DNA from: Lineus longissimus
Lineage: Eukaryota > Nemertea > Pilidiophora > Heteronemertea > Lineidae
Reading direction: 5' to 3'
Assembly (NCBI RefSeq): GCF_910592395.1
Contig: NC_088321.1
Location: forward strand, 1,176,001 to 1,240,000
Length of the DNA: 64,000 nt
Position numbers and translations under genes: made by a program
Notes under the pieces: model-generated
Databases searched by the model: none
What the model saw: only the letters and a program-made list of their open reading frames with translations
What the model was told of the DNA's origin: nothing
Part shown: one piece after another, positions 20,422-33,400 of the stretch
Numbering within the stretch: position 1 is the stretch's first letter
Layout: every line of letters begins with the position of its first letter

Positions 20422-23045
20422 GCCGTGTTTGTGTATGTGTCTATTGGAAAGGATGCTGAAGTGATGCTTTGTGTTGGTGTGGAATTATTGTGTGACTGAC
20501 TACAGAAGGGGGTTGATAAGGAAAGTGATATTCTGGGCAATGTGGATTTTACGGAACCTAGAAAACAAGGAATCCGAAGGAATGCCAATGTTTTGGTCTG
20601 TAATTGATTTTGTGTTTCTATTCTAATAATACCACAGTTTCCACAGTGGCCGTGGTCCCACCAACTTGACCGAAGATTTTAGCGCTATTTTTATCTTACC
20701 GGGCTACGGCATGTTACGTCTTAGTCTGTCAATGCCTATATTGTCCCTTTAACATGGATGGAAACCTCAAACCTGACCTAAACGCCAGACAGCTGCAGGC
20801 GCCTTAAGAAACTATAATTTTCTCCAAACATGTTAATTTAAAAAAATCCATTAAACGTCAATCATCATAACCAGCAGCTTACGCTGTCAACATGGTTATT
20901 GATTAACTGAATTATGTGGCTCGGATGATTAGACAAGGGGGGGGGGGATATTTGTAATCGGCATGCGGTTACGTTCTCATTCTGAAGATAAGCATACAGT
21001 GAGGCTTTACTATTGAGATCCAGCAGATACATCTGTCGAAACCAGAAAATGACATCTTCCCCAGGGCGCCACTTGGCTGAACTTGGCTGAATGATATGAA
21101 TAGACAGTCGAATCAATACCCGTCAGGATGCGCAGATATTGTTTCGGTGAGCCAACGATTTCCGATCTCGCCCGAGGGCGTTATCGGAAAACCTCGGAGA
21201 TTTGCGGCTGAGTATAGCAACAAATGTCATGACAATCATCAACATTGCGCAGTGGGTCTTCCTTCGGGTCGATAGGGCAGGCTCGTGGTGAATATCACGG
21301 TAGCCCCGCAGATGATCACTTGGAGAATTGAGCCAGTTCGAAATGGCAAATACGCTGTCAAGGACTTGGAGCACGCGAAGAAATGGAATTCTGGGTCCGT
21401 TAGCCCTATCATAGTAAGGGACAAAACGGACGTTAGCTCGACTACTGAGCATTATTTCCTTCGGTAGCGCTCATTTACGAAACAGCGTTAGAAGTTAGCG
21501 TCAACGTAAGTCAAGGTTTGTCCTCAGTGAGACTCGATAAATCAATGGAGAGTAGCACTGTTTACAATGTATAATGCACTGCGCCTCGATTTGGAGGCGG
21601 TGAGCATGGCTTGAGTTGGTGCAACTCTTCATGGTTCAGTTGTATGAGGCGTTTTAGAACAGAAATAGAAACTGGACATTAGGAACATTGGTCGTTTCGC
21701 CAAACAATGCAAATTGGTTGGAGTTGTTTCGTCGCTCAAAATTGCCGTCTTGGTTTTCGTTAACACTTGAGCGCCACGCCACGCTCGCGGTAGGGGAACC
21801 AATGCGTCTCGTTCGGTATCAATTCCGTAATCTTTGCGAACTGAAGCTTTTACGGAAGAAAACAGTCTACAAATAGCAAAATCAATAGACCTTAAACTCT
21901 TTAAAACCCAAGGCTGCACTTTTCAATTCAGATCAAACGTATTCACACCGTTATTTCTCGCCCGACGCCTTCAAGCGTTCCATTCGCCGATATTTCCAAT
22001 CTAAGAATATCGCATTTCCCGGAGCTCTTTCGACGGATTAAGAAAGCTTAGTCAAATTGATTATTTTCATCAATACTGGATCCAATGTTTAAAAACAAAA
22101 TTAAGAAAACCCTGTCTACCGTTTAACCCGAGTTGTTTCGCTGTGTTTCTTTCAGGATTCGGTGGAAGGGGCCAAAGTCGAAGAGAGTTTTCAGTATGGT
22201 TTGTGAGGACAACTCGTTAAATTTTAGGTGTGATAAAATTGAAAGTTACACAACACTGTTTGGTCCCTTGATCTCTCCTAAAATCGAGACCATCTAGTGT
22301 TTTTCATATCGTTCTGGCCAAAAGGTACCAATCTTGTTGAACTCAGATATTTGACCAGATCACATTTACCAAACGATAGTGGTGCAGCACAACACTTGAT
22401 TATCCGTAGGGCAGGCCTAACCAGAGTCTTTCAAGACTCTGGCCTTCCCTATGCTACTTCACGTTGTCAACTAAGGCTGGTCAACTATGACACTGGCTGC
22501 CCAGGAAAACTGTTTGTGATCACACTGTTCAGTTTAGTCGCAAGAGGTCTGCCCAGATCTATCTGTGAAACACTAGCAGAGGTAAAAATTCGCCCAAAAA
22601 GTTCGGCCAAAGCGCCTCCGGTAACGGACTACACTTTAGATCCCTGCCTTTTTCGATGCGCTGTAAATTCCTTAATTCAGACCATAACGATCGAATTCTC
22701 GAGTGCTTGAAATAACTCCTTCAAAATGTCAATTTTTCGCTACTTAAAGACATCTCATCGGCTTAAAGTCCATAGCGGAAAGTCGAAAATTGCCAAATTG
22801 CCATGAGATTGGGATAAAAACTGATTTGATGAAATTGACAACAAGGTAATTCCTAATCCTTTCAGTTAGGTCCACCTGCGATATGTATATTGTCAGCTTT
22901 AAAATATCTATTTGGTTCGATATGTCTCAATCTGGAAATTTCATTTTTGATCGTTCGGGATACTGGTAGAGCCAAGGGGTGTAATTTCAGGTGCAATTTC
23001 GTGGAGGTAGTGGTGAGGTCCAATGAATCAGGGAGAGATCTCAGT
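20422..23045. other. long gene-free stretch
   Basis: Holds a 14-base G run at 20935-20948 and a fragment at 20540-20610 (gattttacggaacctagaaa, ttttggtctg) that recurs at 38010-38070. The 137-codon plus frame at 22297-22710 matches no family I know and has no splice or start context that would support it. Confidence 0.4.
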
Positions 23046-23300
23046 ACTATCAGATTCGCCAGTTGAAACTATGACCGCGCGGGTGATTTGTCCAAATATG
23101 TCTCCGCAGCCTTAAGGGCAGAAATCTATACGAGGGAGTGACAGTTATAAGCATCGCAGGATAGGGCGTCCCGGGGGTAAACGATTCTATTTTGAGGGTG
23201 TAATCTCGGTGGTATTGAAAGCCATGGATCTCTATGGAACCATGCCTTAGTCCGCCACAATACAATAGGAGAGTATATATGCGATAACACCTGAAGTATC
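23046..23300. mobile_element. diverged family B MITE relic
   Basis: Keeps the order gattctatttt, ctctatggaaccat, aatacaatagg of the younger copies at 18715 and 23767, with many substitutions and no clear ends. Older member of the family. Confidence 0.4.
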
Positions 23301-23766
23301 GATTGATAAAAGAGTACTTATGCCATGCCGATCTGTGCATCATGCAATTGACAAATCCCGCGGGAAATTCTGCGTGAATAATTCAACATCTCCTGTTCCC
23401 CGCTCATGGACAACACAACCGCGGCCTGTGGGAGAACTTCAGCCAACTGAACTCCAGCCGTACATGAGCCGACACTGAATGATAGATTGATAAAAGAGTT
23501 ATCAACTGATGCCATAAAGGCCAGTGCATTGTGCGACAATTCCTCCGGGACATTCTGTATGAATATTTCACGAATTCGATCCAGTCTCTAGCCGAGCTCT
23601 GCGCCGCCATCGCCAACTCTTCAATTATTAAAATTAGCCCGTCGTTAAAATTGCTAATCTCACGATGTGTGTATACACTAGTGGTCAAAAGTGTCAAGCC
23701 TCCCTGTACAGCAGGCAAATGTTTGAAAGTATTCTAAAGAGTTGTCTGCACATGACTCCAGTTTAG

Positions 23767-23939
23767 ACGGTGTAGAAGTTTAAAATGTCCTAGGATAAAA
23801 TGTCCGGGAACAAAGGATTCTATTATGCGCTTCAATCTCTGAGCTATTGACTGTCAGGGTCTCTATAGAACCATATTGCAGAATACAATAGGGCCGGACA
23901 CTTTTTCCAGGGGGGACACTTTTTACTTTTACACCGGAA
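23767..23939 (+). mobile_element. CCGG-flanked MITE, family B
   Basis: Starts CGGTGTAGAAGTTTAAAATG and ends ttacttttacaCCGG, terminal inverted repeats of about 23 bp. It is nearly identical to the reverse-oriented copy at 25836-26001. Non-coding. Confidence 0.85.
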
Positions 23940-24030
23940 TAATACAATATGTAGTTACTTTTGTGAGGAGTCTCATAGCCTACTGAAAAAACTTGACCTT
24001 AGTCATTGCTCTGAATGACAGTAAGTTTTG

Positions 24031-24230
24031 GGGGAGCCTCATAGCCTGGCTGTGAACACTGCCGGCTACCAGGCAATCGGGCCCGGTTTCTATCCTGCAT
24101 GGTAAGACCCTAGGATTGAATTCCTGAATACCCTGGTGGCTATGGTAAAATTCGAGAGGTAAAACAGTGATTTCTCTTCTCTCGTCTCTACGCTACGGCA
24201 GGTAATAGACCCCGCCAGCAAGTGAGCAGT
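24031..24230 (+). mobile_element. degenerate tRNA-derived SINE (family 1, copy 2)
   Basis: Aligns with 11218-11540: ctcatagcc...aacactgc(c/t)ggctacca(c/g)gcaat, then gggcccggttt, aagaccctaggattg. The A and B boxes are damaged. Confidence 0.65.
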
Positions 24231-24281
24231 ATGTGTGCCTTGCGAAGGACTCTGCCTCTGGTCGAAGCCGGAGTCTCGAGC

Positions 24282-24425
24282 TCAATAAACCCAATTGGCG
24301 CCTGACCATAGCGGCACGTAAAAACGCTCATCCCGACTTTGAGGAGGGATACTGCCAGGCCGGAATAACACCTCGGATGGAGTGCAGAGCGAACTCTTTA
24401 GAAACAAGAACAAGACCAAGACGAA
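24282..24425 (-). pseudogene. retroelement coding relic (PPxxRDxRxxVPL motif)
   Basis: On the minus strand the frame reads KSSLCTPSEV...GSIPPQSRDERFYVPLWSG. The plus-strand relic at 42840-42985 reads RSSLCARRR...NIPPPRRDQRYSVPLRLG, clearly the same protein segment. Two dispersed copies with conserved protein-level similarity point to an old retroelement gag-like or ORF1 product. I do not recognise the clade with certainty. Both copies are truncated. Confidence 0.5.
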
Positions 24426-25799
24426 ATACCTTTTTACCTGGTACCTTGTCGATTTATTATTGCAATTGACATAGTTTCTGGTAGAACTTTTTTGTTCCGC
24501 GACACCCGATGCCAAATCAATAATCCACTTATCACGTACATTGGCTCTCCAGCGGAATATTTCAATAGGTAATCGATGGCCGACACATTTCGAGTTCACA
24601 TGAGCATCCATCCTCCTTGCGAGACAGGAACTGATGACATCATTTCCTCCCTGCTTCAATTGGCCGCCATTGCCTACAAATGGCCTCGAGTCGGGCATTT
24701 CATTGATGACTTCATGCCCTCCAGTCACGCGAAAGTTTGTGACACGGGCAAATTATCGCATTTGAACATTTTGCTACGTTGTAGAAAGTGTTTTATTTGA
24801 AACGATACTCGTGTGTTTTTGTCGTTTTAACCCCAAAATGTGTACCTCAGAATCCTTGACCGCGGTGAAAAAGAGTACAATCACACCAACGGCATTGACG
24901 CAACACACCTCGACAAATGTTGCAGAGAATTCGTTTCGCCACGAAAAAACAAACATGAATACTGATAGCCTCTGGGTATGACAATATAACGGTGATATTC
25001 TGATACCGTCTGACAGCCAATCGAAATTGTTGACAGCGGAAAGTCTCCGGTATGAATAATCGCCGCTGGTACCAGGGCGAGTCGTGTCGGGGTGGGCCAG
25101 ACGTTAGGGTTTTTTGTCCACTCGTATGTTGTTGCATTGAAACATATGCCATGGAATCAAGTGTCAGTAAGGGGTTGAAAACATTGTAAAAGGTTCATTT
25201 GCACAATGCAATATTGCATGAAGAGAGGGAAAATGCGCCCCCTCCCGTCACCGAAAAGTTGTTTTGTCCCGTGATTTTGGCGGAAAAATCTCAAAAATGT
25301 ATTTGCCCCTAATGTAGCTTCGGCCTTAACCATCTTACTTCTTGGAAAAACCTTTACATGTGAGTCACAATGCATCGGAATGTACTTGAAATGACCATTT
25401 ATAGATTATTTGCAACATCGGCCACTGCCCGGCTGGATGAAACCAACCTCGACAATAAACCTCGTCCGCAGACTACAATATTGCAATTGTTCCTCAATGA
25501 CTTCTACCATCACCGCATGCAGCCATTTTCAAATCTCTCGGATTACCCACTACGCATCGCGGTGCGAGCGATGTAGCAACAAATTGATATTGGCAGCTCA
25601 CGATGTAATTTGTTGATAAGACTCCAATTTGTTATGGAAGTGGATCGTCGACTTTTCAATGCATAATTTGCGTCTTGAAGCGAGTGACATCAATTTGTTT
25701 GACGGAGTGACAAGTAAAGTTTCAGCCGCTACGTAATAAATTTAGAAGGTTCCATTCATGCTGAATATACACAAACGGAACGGCTTCTCTGAGGGTCGT

Positions 25800-25838
25800 C
25801 CGACCCCACGAAACGCCTTCCGTCGGGGTCGGACGGTG
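25800..25838. repeat. hairpin gtccgacccc...ggggtcggac beside a MITE
   Basis: A 10-bp perfect stem with a loop of about 18 nt ending exactly where the reverse family B MITE begins (CGGTGTAACAG). It is related to the hairpin at 18306. Confidence 0.6.
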
Positions 25839-26001
25839 TAACAGTAACAAATGCCCCCTGAAAAAGTGTCCGGCCCTATTATATTCTGCAGTATGGTTCT
25901 ATAGAGACCCTGACCGTCAATAGCTCAGAGATTGAAGCGCATAATAGAATCCTTTGTTTCCCGTCATTCTATCCTAGGACATTTTAAACTTCTACACCCG
26001 G
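25836..26001 (-). mobile_element. CCGG-flanked MITE, family B, reverse copy
   Basis: Reverse complement of 23767-23939: aaaaagtgtccggccctatt, tctatagagaccctgac, cataatagaatcctttg, ttttaaacttctacac. The outer context is cggacGGTGTAA on the left and TACACCCGGcc on the right. Confidence 0.85.
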
Positions 26002-26476
26002 CCTAAATAGACGTCAAGCATTACACTGCCTGTGCGAAATTCGCTTCAAGCGATTATGTTAGTGTGTTGTTGAGCCGTATATCGCTCTCCTCCTTAATAT
26101 TTCACAGAAATCATTTTATCCTCTGCCACGAAAGAGCAACTCACCACTATAGATTATTCATAAAGACCTAAATTGGTTTCGCATTTATCTACTATCCGAG
26201 TTAATCCGCAAAAGTGTAGAAGACCAGATGCCATCAGTAAATGTATTAGCTAATTAAGTTATCAATAAACATCACGCAAAAGCTACGCTAGCATACATGT
26301 AGGACCTTAATCCCCAGTGTACTACGTGTCAAATAAAAAGTTGCCCACTTTTGATTTTCAATAGTTTCTTTTTATCTTTCTAATAGATGTAGAGCGGGCT
26401 TTCACTCATCCTGAGAAAATCAGGGGTTAATGTTCGCTTCTCCGGCCCAGCGATTTTATAAAGAATGAGTTAATCG
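26002..26476. other. gene-free stretch
   Basis: AT-rich, with no recognisable feature. Confidence 0.35.
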
Positions 26477-26710
26477 CATCATCTTCCCACTGAGAGATCC
26501 AAAATACCCTGGCGAGTTTTCCAGTCATTTGGAAACGAGAAAGAAACAAAGAATCAAACGTGCGACATGTTTTCATTGACACCCAGTAGCTCTCATCATC
26601 TTCCCACTGAGAGAATACCCTGGCGAATTTTCCAGTCATTTGGAAACGAGAAAGAAATAAAGAATCAAACGTGCAACATGTTTTCATTGACACCCAGTAG
26701 CTCTGGACTC
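26477..26710. repeat. 117-bp tandem duplication
   Basis: catcatcttcccactgagag starts at 26477 and again at 26594. The two units differ by a few bases and by a small deletion (gatccaaa is missing in the second). Recent duplication. Confidence 0.9.
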
Positions 26711-26959
26711 TAAGGCTGTAATTTCACCGCGCACAAAGAAGCCTCAATGCCTGTCAAAACCGACGACACGCTGACGATTCACCAGTGGCAGATCAGCACT
26801 TAAGTCAGACGTTGGTACTCTCGGGTCGCGCGTGAGTGATGTCGGAAAAAGAAATTCTTATGGGATATTCGAAATAATTTGTCGGATTAAAATTTAGAAA
26901 TCACAGAGGATTGGACTGCAGAAGTGTACTTTTAATTGGCGTGGTTCCGTGACATTATA

Positions 26960-27205
26960 TGTATACTGTAAACCACTGATTTTTTGGCACCTTTTTTTGA
27001 ATTCGCAAAACTTTCTTTAGAAAATGCAAATTTTCGCAATTTTTATTTTCATTTATTTGGCAAGCTGCAAATTTTGTTCGGTTTTTCAAATCAAAAAATA
27101 TCTAATCGAATTTCTTTGCGATTTTTAAATTTTTGCGAATCGAAATTGTTATCTCGAAATTCGCGAAAGTTAATCGCCCGCGAAAATTTGCTCGATAACA
27201 GTATT
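26960..27205. mobile_element. foldback repeat rich in ttcgcgaa
   Basis: Opens with tactgtaaaccac and is full of gcgaa, tttgcga and ttcgcgaaa blocks able to pair with each other. The same family is at 33145-33400 and 45090-45305. A simple-composition, self-complementary non-coding repeat. Confidence 0.6.
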
Positions 27206-28194
27206 CTTGTTTCTCGCGAAAGTAAGAGAGAGTGAGGGTGGTAATTGATTTCTTCTTCTGCGACGAAATTCGCCAGGAAAAGTGAAATATTTCTGGATTG
27301 GAGTGAGTTAATTGCAGACTCAACTGGTTACTTTCGAAACGGGATATATATAAGGTTTTAGGTTGGTCATGCTGCTGTTGATAGAAATTCTGTCTATAAT
27401 CATTGTCAGCAGGAACGAAACATGTACAGTACTTCACGTGTGCAAAATTAGCCAATTAGAACACTGCTTTTATGGTCACGTGCGCAAAGGTCAGCCAATT
27501 AGATCTCCTCACTCGATGCGGTGCGCAAATTAAGCCAATGGAGAACCAGTGTGCAAAAGTTTCAAAAGATATTCGACCTGATATTTGGAGATTTGAAGTT
27601 CGTATTTCAGCGTACTAGAATTGGGACAATGAAGTCAGTTGTGTGTGGGCTGCAGGAAGCCTAAGTGCATTTCATACGGATTATTCTATTAGATGTACCC
27701 GGCAGTAAAGTACACATACAAATGCACACAGGCGGGCTTTTATGGTGGTACAATAACTCTTACTTCGCTTGTCATTTTTGACATGCGGATATGGATCGTT
27801 ACCCGGTGTACACGGCATAGCGGAACATGCAGAAATAGTGTGGCGAATACTTGGAATTTGTATCTCGTTTGTTTCGACAGTCGAACAGAAAAACGGTGCT
27901 ACGAAATGGATTATCGTTTCCTCACGGGGATATGACCAATTAGCTTTACCGGCAACAGCCGTAGCTGCCTGTCCGTTTGATGGATACGTCATCAATTCAT
28001 GTGTTCTTGTTCGGATGCCGCATTGTTTTGGTGCACCTGTAGTGTGCATATGCAAACATTGATGACGTCAGGAAACCTTCCATTTGAAAATATTTGTATT
28101 ATCCGTGATCCTTCGGCATCATTTGAATGTAGATCATTTCGAGTTTTGCCTTAACCACTACAGTCAGTTTTTCCACTTTGTACCTTGCAGTTTG

Positions 28195-28400
28195 AAGAAT
28201 TAAGGCCTAGCCCAAAACACGGTCTATTATCTTTAAACAAAGCCCGCTCGCACCTCGACCTAAATGACTTCAGGCCTAGCCCAAAACACGGTTTATTATC
28301 TTTAAACAAAGCCCGCTCGCACCTCGACCTAAATGACTTCAGGCCTAGCCCAATACACGGTCTATTGTCTTTAAACAAAGCCCGCTCGCACCCAGGCCTA
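28195..28400. repeat. 69-bp tandem array, three units (locus 2)
   Basis: Same unit as 18005-18275 (ggcctagcccaaaacacggt, cttcaggc, gcccgctcgcacc). It gives overlapping short ORFs on both strands that are repeat artefacts. Confidence 0.9.
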
Positions 28401-28924
28401 CATACAATTGTTCTACTGCCTTATCGATAAGTTATCGAGGCAAATCTTAATAACATCGTCCGCCACGAAACTGCTTTTATGGGTGTCGTCAGGCCTCAAC
28501 CACCAAGGACAAAGAGAATGTAATGACGTACTCCATTTTTGGCTGTGATTGTCTGAGACAGTGCATGGAGCACATGATTAGAGACCATGTGGCACATTAG
28601 CTGAATGTTCAAAAACCCGCCAATCACTTCGGGAATGGGGATCACTAGTCTCATTCCTCTAATCATTATTGGCTAAATTAGTGACGAAAATCGACTGCGC
28701 ACTCACGCGTAACGTTCTCTTCTTTGGATAAACCAACTAATCACGTTTTTTTGCTTAGATTTGGAAATTGGCCAAATTACTTCAAGTCAAGCATCCTGTA
28801 ATCTCCCCGCTACGGACTGCCACACTCCCTTGCCGACATGACTCGTGCCAGATGCCAAAGACCGCCATGAAGTACACTCTACTAAGATTGTTTCCGTGTC
28901 GACTTCTTCGAACATGATCTTGTT

Positions 28925-29770
28925 TTTTCTCTCCGCATTAGCCAATTACCAGCTGCTTGTAACAAGTGTGTTCGGGGAGTCGACATTCGTTACTACGAGG
29001 AGACTCCCCTGAACAAGTTAGAGACTTGTCGTTCTCGTCCAAAGTTTTTAACTCGGGTTGCGAGCGATCGCACTTGTGTTGTGATGGGACTGGTTACAAG
29101 CCAAATGGTCGACTATGAGTACAGTCACAATATGTTTCGTTGTTTCTTTGCCCGCTCCTAATTCCCCGGGGTTTCTATCTGTGCATTAGACAAATAACTA
29201 CTTTGAGCCAGTCGGAGCTATTGGGGAGTCGGAATAGATCTCTGACATCGCATCTGCCGCACGGGTGGCTCTCATCAACAAGTTGAACTTGCTGCTCCGA
29301 ACTCTATAACTTGTGGTCTAGAGCGATCGCACTTTTCTCTAAGGGACGTGCTGTCAATGCCTCTTTCTACCATCTCGGTTACTCTCTCTCCACATTAGCC
29401 AAATTACTTTCTACTTGTAGCCGATCTGTTTGGGGAGTCGAAATAGATATCTGACATCGCATCTGCCGCACGGGTGGCTCTCATCAACAAACTGAACGTG
29501 CTGCTCCGAACTCTCACAGGTCGAGAGCGATCGCACCTTCCTTTGAGGGACCAGCTGTCCGTGCCTTTTTCTGACAAGAAGATATCGACGAGGATAGTTG
29601 ACACATCGGTGGATGACTCTCAGTGGACTTTTAAATTCGTACATATGAACCGCACCAGAAGCGTAAGACCGCCCTGGAGTATTCTTCTCCCCTTCTTTCA
29701 ACATACCATGTGTTTTTTCTCTGAATTAGCCAAATTACTGACTGCCTGTAACAATTTTTTATTCGGGACT
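28925..29770. repeat. degenerate repeat of about 220 bp, three to four copies
   Basis: Recurring blocks in fixed order: ctccgcattagccaattac, tggggagtcg, ctctgacatcgcatctgccg, gcacgggtggctctcatcaa, ctgctccgaactct, gagagcgatcgcac. In two copies the plus strand encodes ASAARVALINKLN(L/V)LLRTL, then stops differ. Probably a tandemly amplified piece of a decayed retroelement ORF. Confidence 0.6.
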
Positions 29771-30049
29771 TCAACTCGAAAATACATAAGATTTTTTAAC
29801 CTGGGTTGCGTGAGGGGTACGTTTCAAAACTCTGCCTAGGGCTATTTTTTCAAGAAAAAAATCTTGCTCAAGTCTTTGATAGCATGCTGGTTTTCTTAAG
29901 GTCAATATTTCAATTTTAGTTTTAAGTTAATGATGACATGGTATCATTTCTTTCTTGCTCGCAGCACCGTCTAAATTACCTTAGTTTTCTTAGTGGACCA
30001 GTCAAAGACACTAGACTAACTTCTGCCGCGGGATTCCATGAATCAGTGA

Positions 30050-30660
30050 TGGGCTCATGGTAGATACGACCATGGGTTCCATCCATGGATCTATGATGGG
30101 AATTCTCCATCATCTATCCGTGGATGGGCTCATGGTAGATACGACCATGGGTTCCATCCATGGATCAAAGATGGGGATTCTTCATCATCTATCCATGGAT
30201 CGGCCCATGGTAGATACGACCATGGGTTCCATCCATGGATCTATGATGGGAATTCTCCATCATCTATCCATGGATGGGCTCATGGTAGATACGACCATGA
30301 GTTCCATCCATAGATCTATGATGGGAATTCTCCATCATCTATCCATGGATGGGCTCATGGTAACTACGACCATGGGTTCCATCCATAGATCTATGATGGG
30401 GATTCTCCATCATCTGTTCATAGATCGGCTCATGGTAACTACGACCATGGGTTCCATCCATGGATCTATGATGGGAATTCTCCATCATCTATCCATGGAT
30501 TGGCTCATGGTAGATACGACCATGGGTTCCATCCATGGATCTATGATGGGAATTCTCCATCCTCTATCCATGGATTGGCTCATGGTAGATACGACCATGG
30601 GTTCCATCCATGGATCTATGATGGGAATTCTCCATCCTCTATCCATAGATGGGCACATGG
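30050..30660. repeat. 75-bp tandem array, eight units
   Basis: The unit contains accatgggttccatccatgg, atctatgatgggaattctcc and atcatctatccatggatggg. Landmarks recur every 75 bp from about 30070 to 30595 without indels, so a 222-codon frame (25-residue repeats, MVDTTMGSIHGSMMGILHHL) stays open. The dense palindromes (ATCCATGGAT) and the absence of domain or start context argue for a satellite. A degenerate relative is at 12930-13165. Confidence 0.9.
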
Positions 30661-31285
30661 AGAGAACCTTTGAAGATTATCGCCGTCATAGATCCAAACA
30701 TGGAAACAATTGCCTATGTTTTTAGGCCTACACAGGCAAAGCCAGTTTTGATTTCTCCCTCTCTGATATCCTCGGCTCTCATGATGGCTCCTATCGACCT
30801 TCAGTTTTTCTCATGCCGTGATGATGATTAAGAAAATGTGACATTTCATTCCACGGCGCTATTTGTCATGCAGAAAAAATTTCAACGCGGGGCTTTCTTA
30901 TTTCGCCTTAACGAGCTCTTCTATTTGCCCACCCCCTTTCACCATTTCCCCATCCAATCTGATCGCGGGGTAATTTTCCGCTGATGATCAGCGCGTTGCT
31001 CCTTCGCTGATGATGTCGTGAGGGCTCCAACACCTGACGGTTCTCACGCAGTTGTTGTTTTTCTCGTGCTCGAGTGGCCATTCAGAATGATCAGTTTCTG
31101 GAGGTCGACATGACGGAGGAGTTGCGGCCTCGATGGTCGTCGCCTGTGGATGTCTTGAACGTGACTGGTCGTATCAGTGGACAGAAGTCTTAAGATCAAG
31201 ATTTGAAGAATGGACTATCTGATGTTCAACAGGATTTCTCTAGGGCATGGATTATGACATTTGACAGCCGTTCTTCTTCGTGTTC
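30661..31285. other. gene-free stretch
   Basis: No recognisable feature between the two tandem arrays. Confidence 0.35.
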
Positions 31286-31610
31286 GTTTGGGCCCTTCTT
31301 CTTACGTTTGGCTCTCCTCCTTACGTGTGGCCCCTTTTTTCGTTTTGCCCCCTTCCTACGTAAATACCTACATTGTACCTTGTGCTCTTGCTATTAAGCT
31401 GGGCCCTTCCTTTCCTGGCCTCCTTCTTAAGTTTTGCCTTCCTCCTTACGTGTGTGTAACCCTCCTTCTTACCTGTGACCACCCTTCATAAGTTTGGCTC
31501 GGCCTTTTGACGTTTGGCTCGGCCTTTTGACGTTTGGCCCCCTTCTTACGTCTGGCGCCCTTCTTACGTCTGGCCACCTCGTTATATTTGGCCCCTTCTC
31601 ATGTCTTCTG
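31286..31610. repeat. degenerate tandem repeat of ttacgtntggcnccc
   Basis: Units of 16-20 bp with the core (c)ttcttacgt(t/g)tggc are repeated about 15 times with variable spacing. Two units at 31497-31535 (cggccttttgacgtttggct) are identical. Overlapping short frames here are artefacts. Confidence 0.7.
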
Positions 31611-33144
31611 CTGATTTGTCATCATGGACAACAATATTGAGTTCAAGACTCTTTATGATAGTCTATTATGCGGCGCACCAATACGACCTCTTCTCCAAAA
31701 GCTTGCGTGGCGGTGTCGGAACGTCGCTGACGCTACGACATATACACCAAATCACAAAAATGGCACTGGGCGCAAAAAGGCCTACAGAACGACCAGGAAA
31801 GGTTGCAATATTTTGCTTCAAATGGCCCATTCTTATACACGTTGTGTCCACTTCTGGCAAACAAATCATTTCAGATACTTGTGGCTTTGAAGTTTCAGCT
31901 GCAATACAAGATATTGCGCAAATGTGGCATTTTCTGTTCAGAATCGCCAAATATCAGAAAGCCATTTTCCCGTGAAGCATACTACAGACAGATTTTTTAT
32001 GTCTATCAGGTTTCAAATACTTTTGTTCTGCATTTATCATCCTTTTGTCAACGTGATAGTCCTTTGAGAGCAAATCGTGTATCGATAAATGCTACTGACA
32101 TATTGGATGACATTGCCGTGTTTACAAAACGGAGGAGCCTCAGGTTGTGTAGACAGCATCGAATTGACGGAAAGAACGGAATTTGATGGAACGTGGTAAA
32201 ATCATGCTTGAAATATCGGCAGAGATTTTCAGATTTATGAAGGATGCCGGATAGGAGGTCATACCGGACTGATACAATGGAAGTAGAGAGTGATTGTTAG
32301 AAGGGAGCTCTGACATGTAAACAAATATTGAGGTTTAATAGTGAACTTTTCATCTCATCTTTACCTAGGAGGCATTTTCAACATTTGCGAGGGAAATACT
32401 GATGTGAATCTTTCAGTCCGCAACGGCGTCACGAGTGTCGGTTTCGTGCTTGAGGTTCCCAATACACTTCTAAGGTGCTTCGCTCATCTTTCCACTCGTA
32501 GGAGCAAATACAGTCGATCACTAGTGCTGCGAATGATGACAATGCAGATGGCGTCATGTTACTCTCGGTCCCAAGTCACATGTGTTATGTTTCTACTAGT
32601 AGTCGCATCGAGTATTCGCGAGGGAAACAGCGATGTTCGTGTTTGATTTAATGGTTGTATCGATTTTTCTCTAGCAGTCGTTTCTCGAAGTTCCCGAGCC
32701 TTATCGTGTTCCCTTCATCTTTCGACTTGTTTGGTAGAGGCACATACATTTGCTTGGGTAAAAGACGTGTATGCGAATCCTTCAATACCATGGCATGGCA
32801 GTACCGACGGTGTCGGTGACTTTACTCAGAGTACCGTTGCAAACAGTTTGAAGTTTGTTCCGGCTTGGGTTCTGGCTTGCCTTAGGCCCATAGATTGTCC
32901 AGTGCATCATCCGTCAACGGTAATAGTGCATCCTTCAGCAGGCATGACAATACGAATGGAGTCATTCGCTTAATTTTTTTCTCATTTTTTTTTACTTACT
33001 TGCGAAGGGTAGATTTCGTTAACATCAGCACGGGGATATATCCCCCTGACATCAGTGCGTATAGTTGACATTTGACAATTCATCGGCGTGACAATATGGA
33101 TTCCTCAATGGTCGTGTTTGTTCAATATCATGCATAGTCAACTC
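31611..33144. other. gene-free stretch with a lone inverted-repeat arm
   Basis: 32155-32200 (gaattgacggaaagaacgga) matches the ends of the 20028-20421 element. Several overlapping frames at 31624-32186 have no recognisable domain. No gene call is supported. Confidence 0.4.
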
Positions 33145-33400
33145 TACTGTAAACCACCAATGTTTCGCAGGTGTTTTAGTTTCGCCAATTTCGCCCAAAA
33201 GTAAGATAAGCGAAAATTTAAATCGCGAAAATAAAAAAATCGCGAAATAAAAATCGTGAATTTTAATGCATACTCAAATCTACTGTGAACCGCCAATGTT
33301 TCGCAGGTGTTTTAGTTTCGCCAATTTCGCGAAAAAGTAAGATTCGCGAAAATTTAAATCGCGAAAATATAAATCGCGAAAATATAAATCGTGATTTTTT
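33145..33400. mobile_element. tandemly duplicated 'cgcgaaaatttaaatcgcg' element
   Basis: Two copies (about 33149-33265 and 33280-33400), each beginning ctactgt(a/g)aaccnccaatg followed by tttcgcaggtgttttagttt. Same family as 26960 and 45090. Confidence 0.75.

Noticed and set aside
22297-22710. 137-codon plus-strand ORF
   Set aside because: No recognisable domain, no Kozak or splice context, and non-coding-like composition.
30057-30725. 222-codon ORF with 25-residue repeats
   Set aside because: Follows from the 75-bp satellite; palindromic DNA motifs explain the sequence better than protein function.
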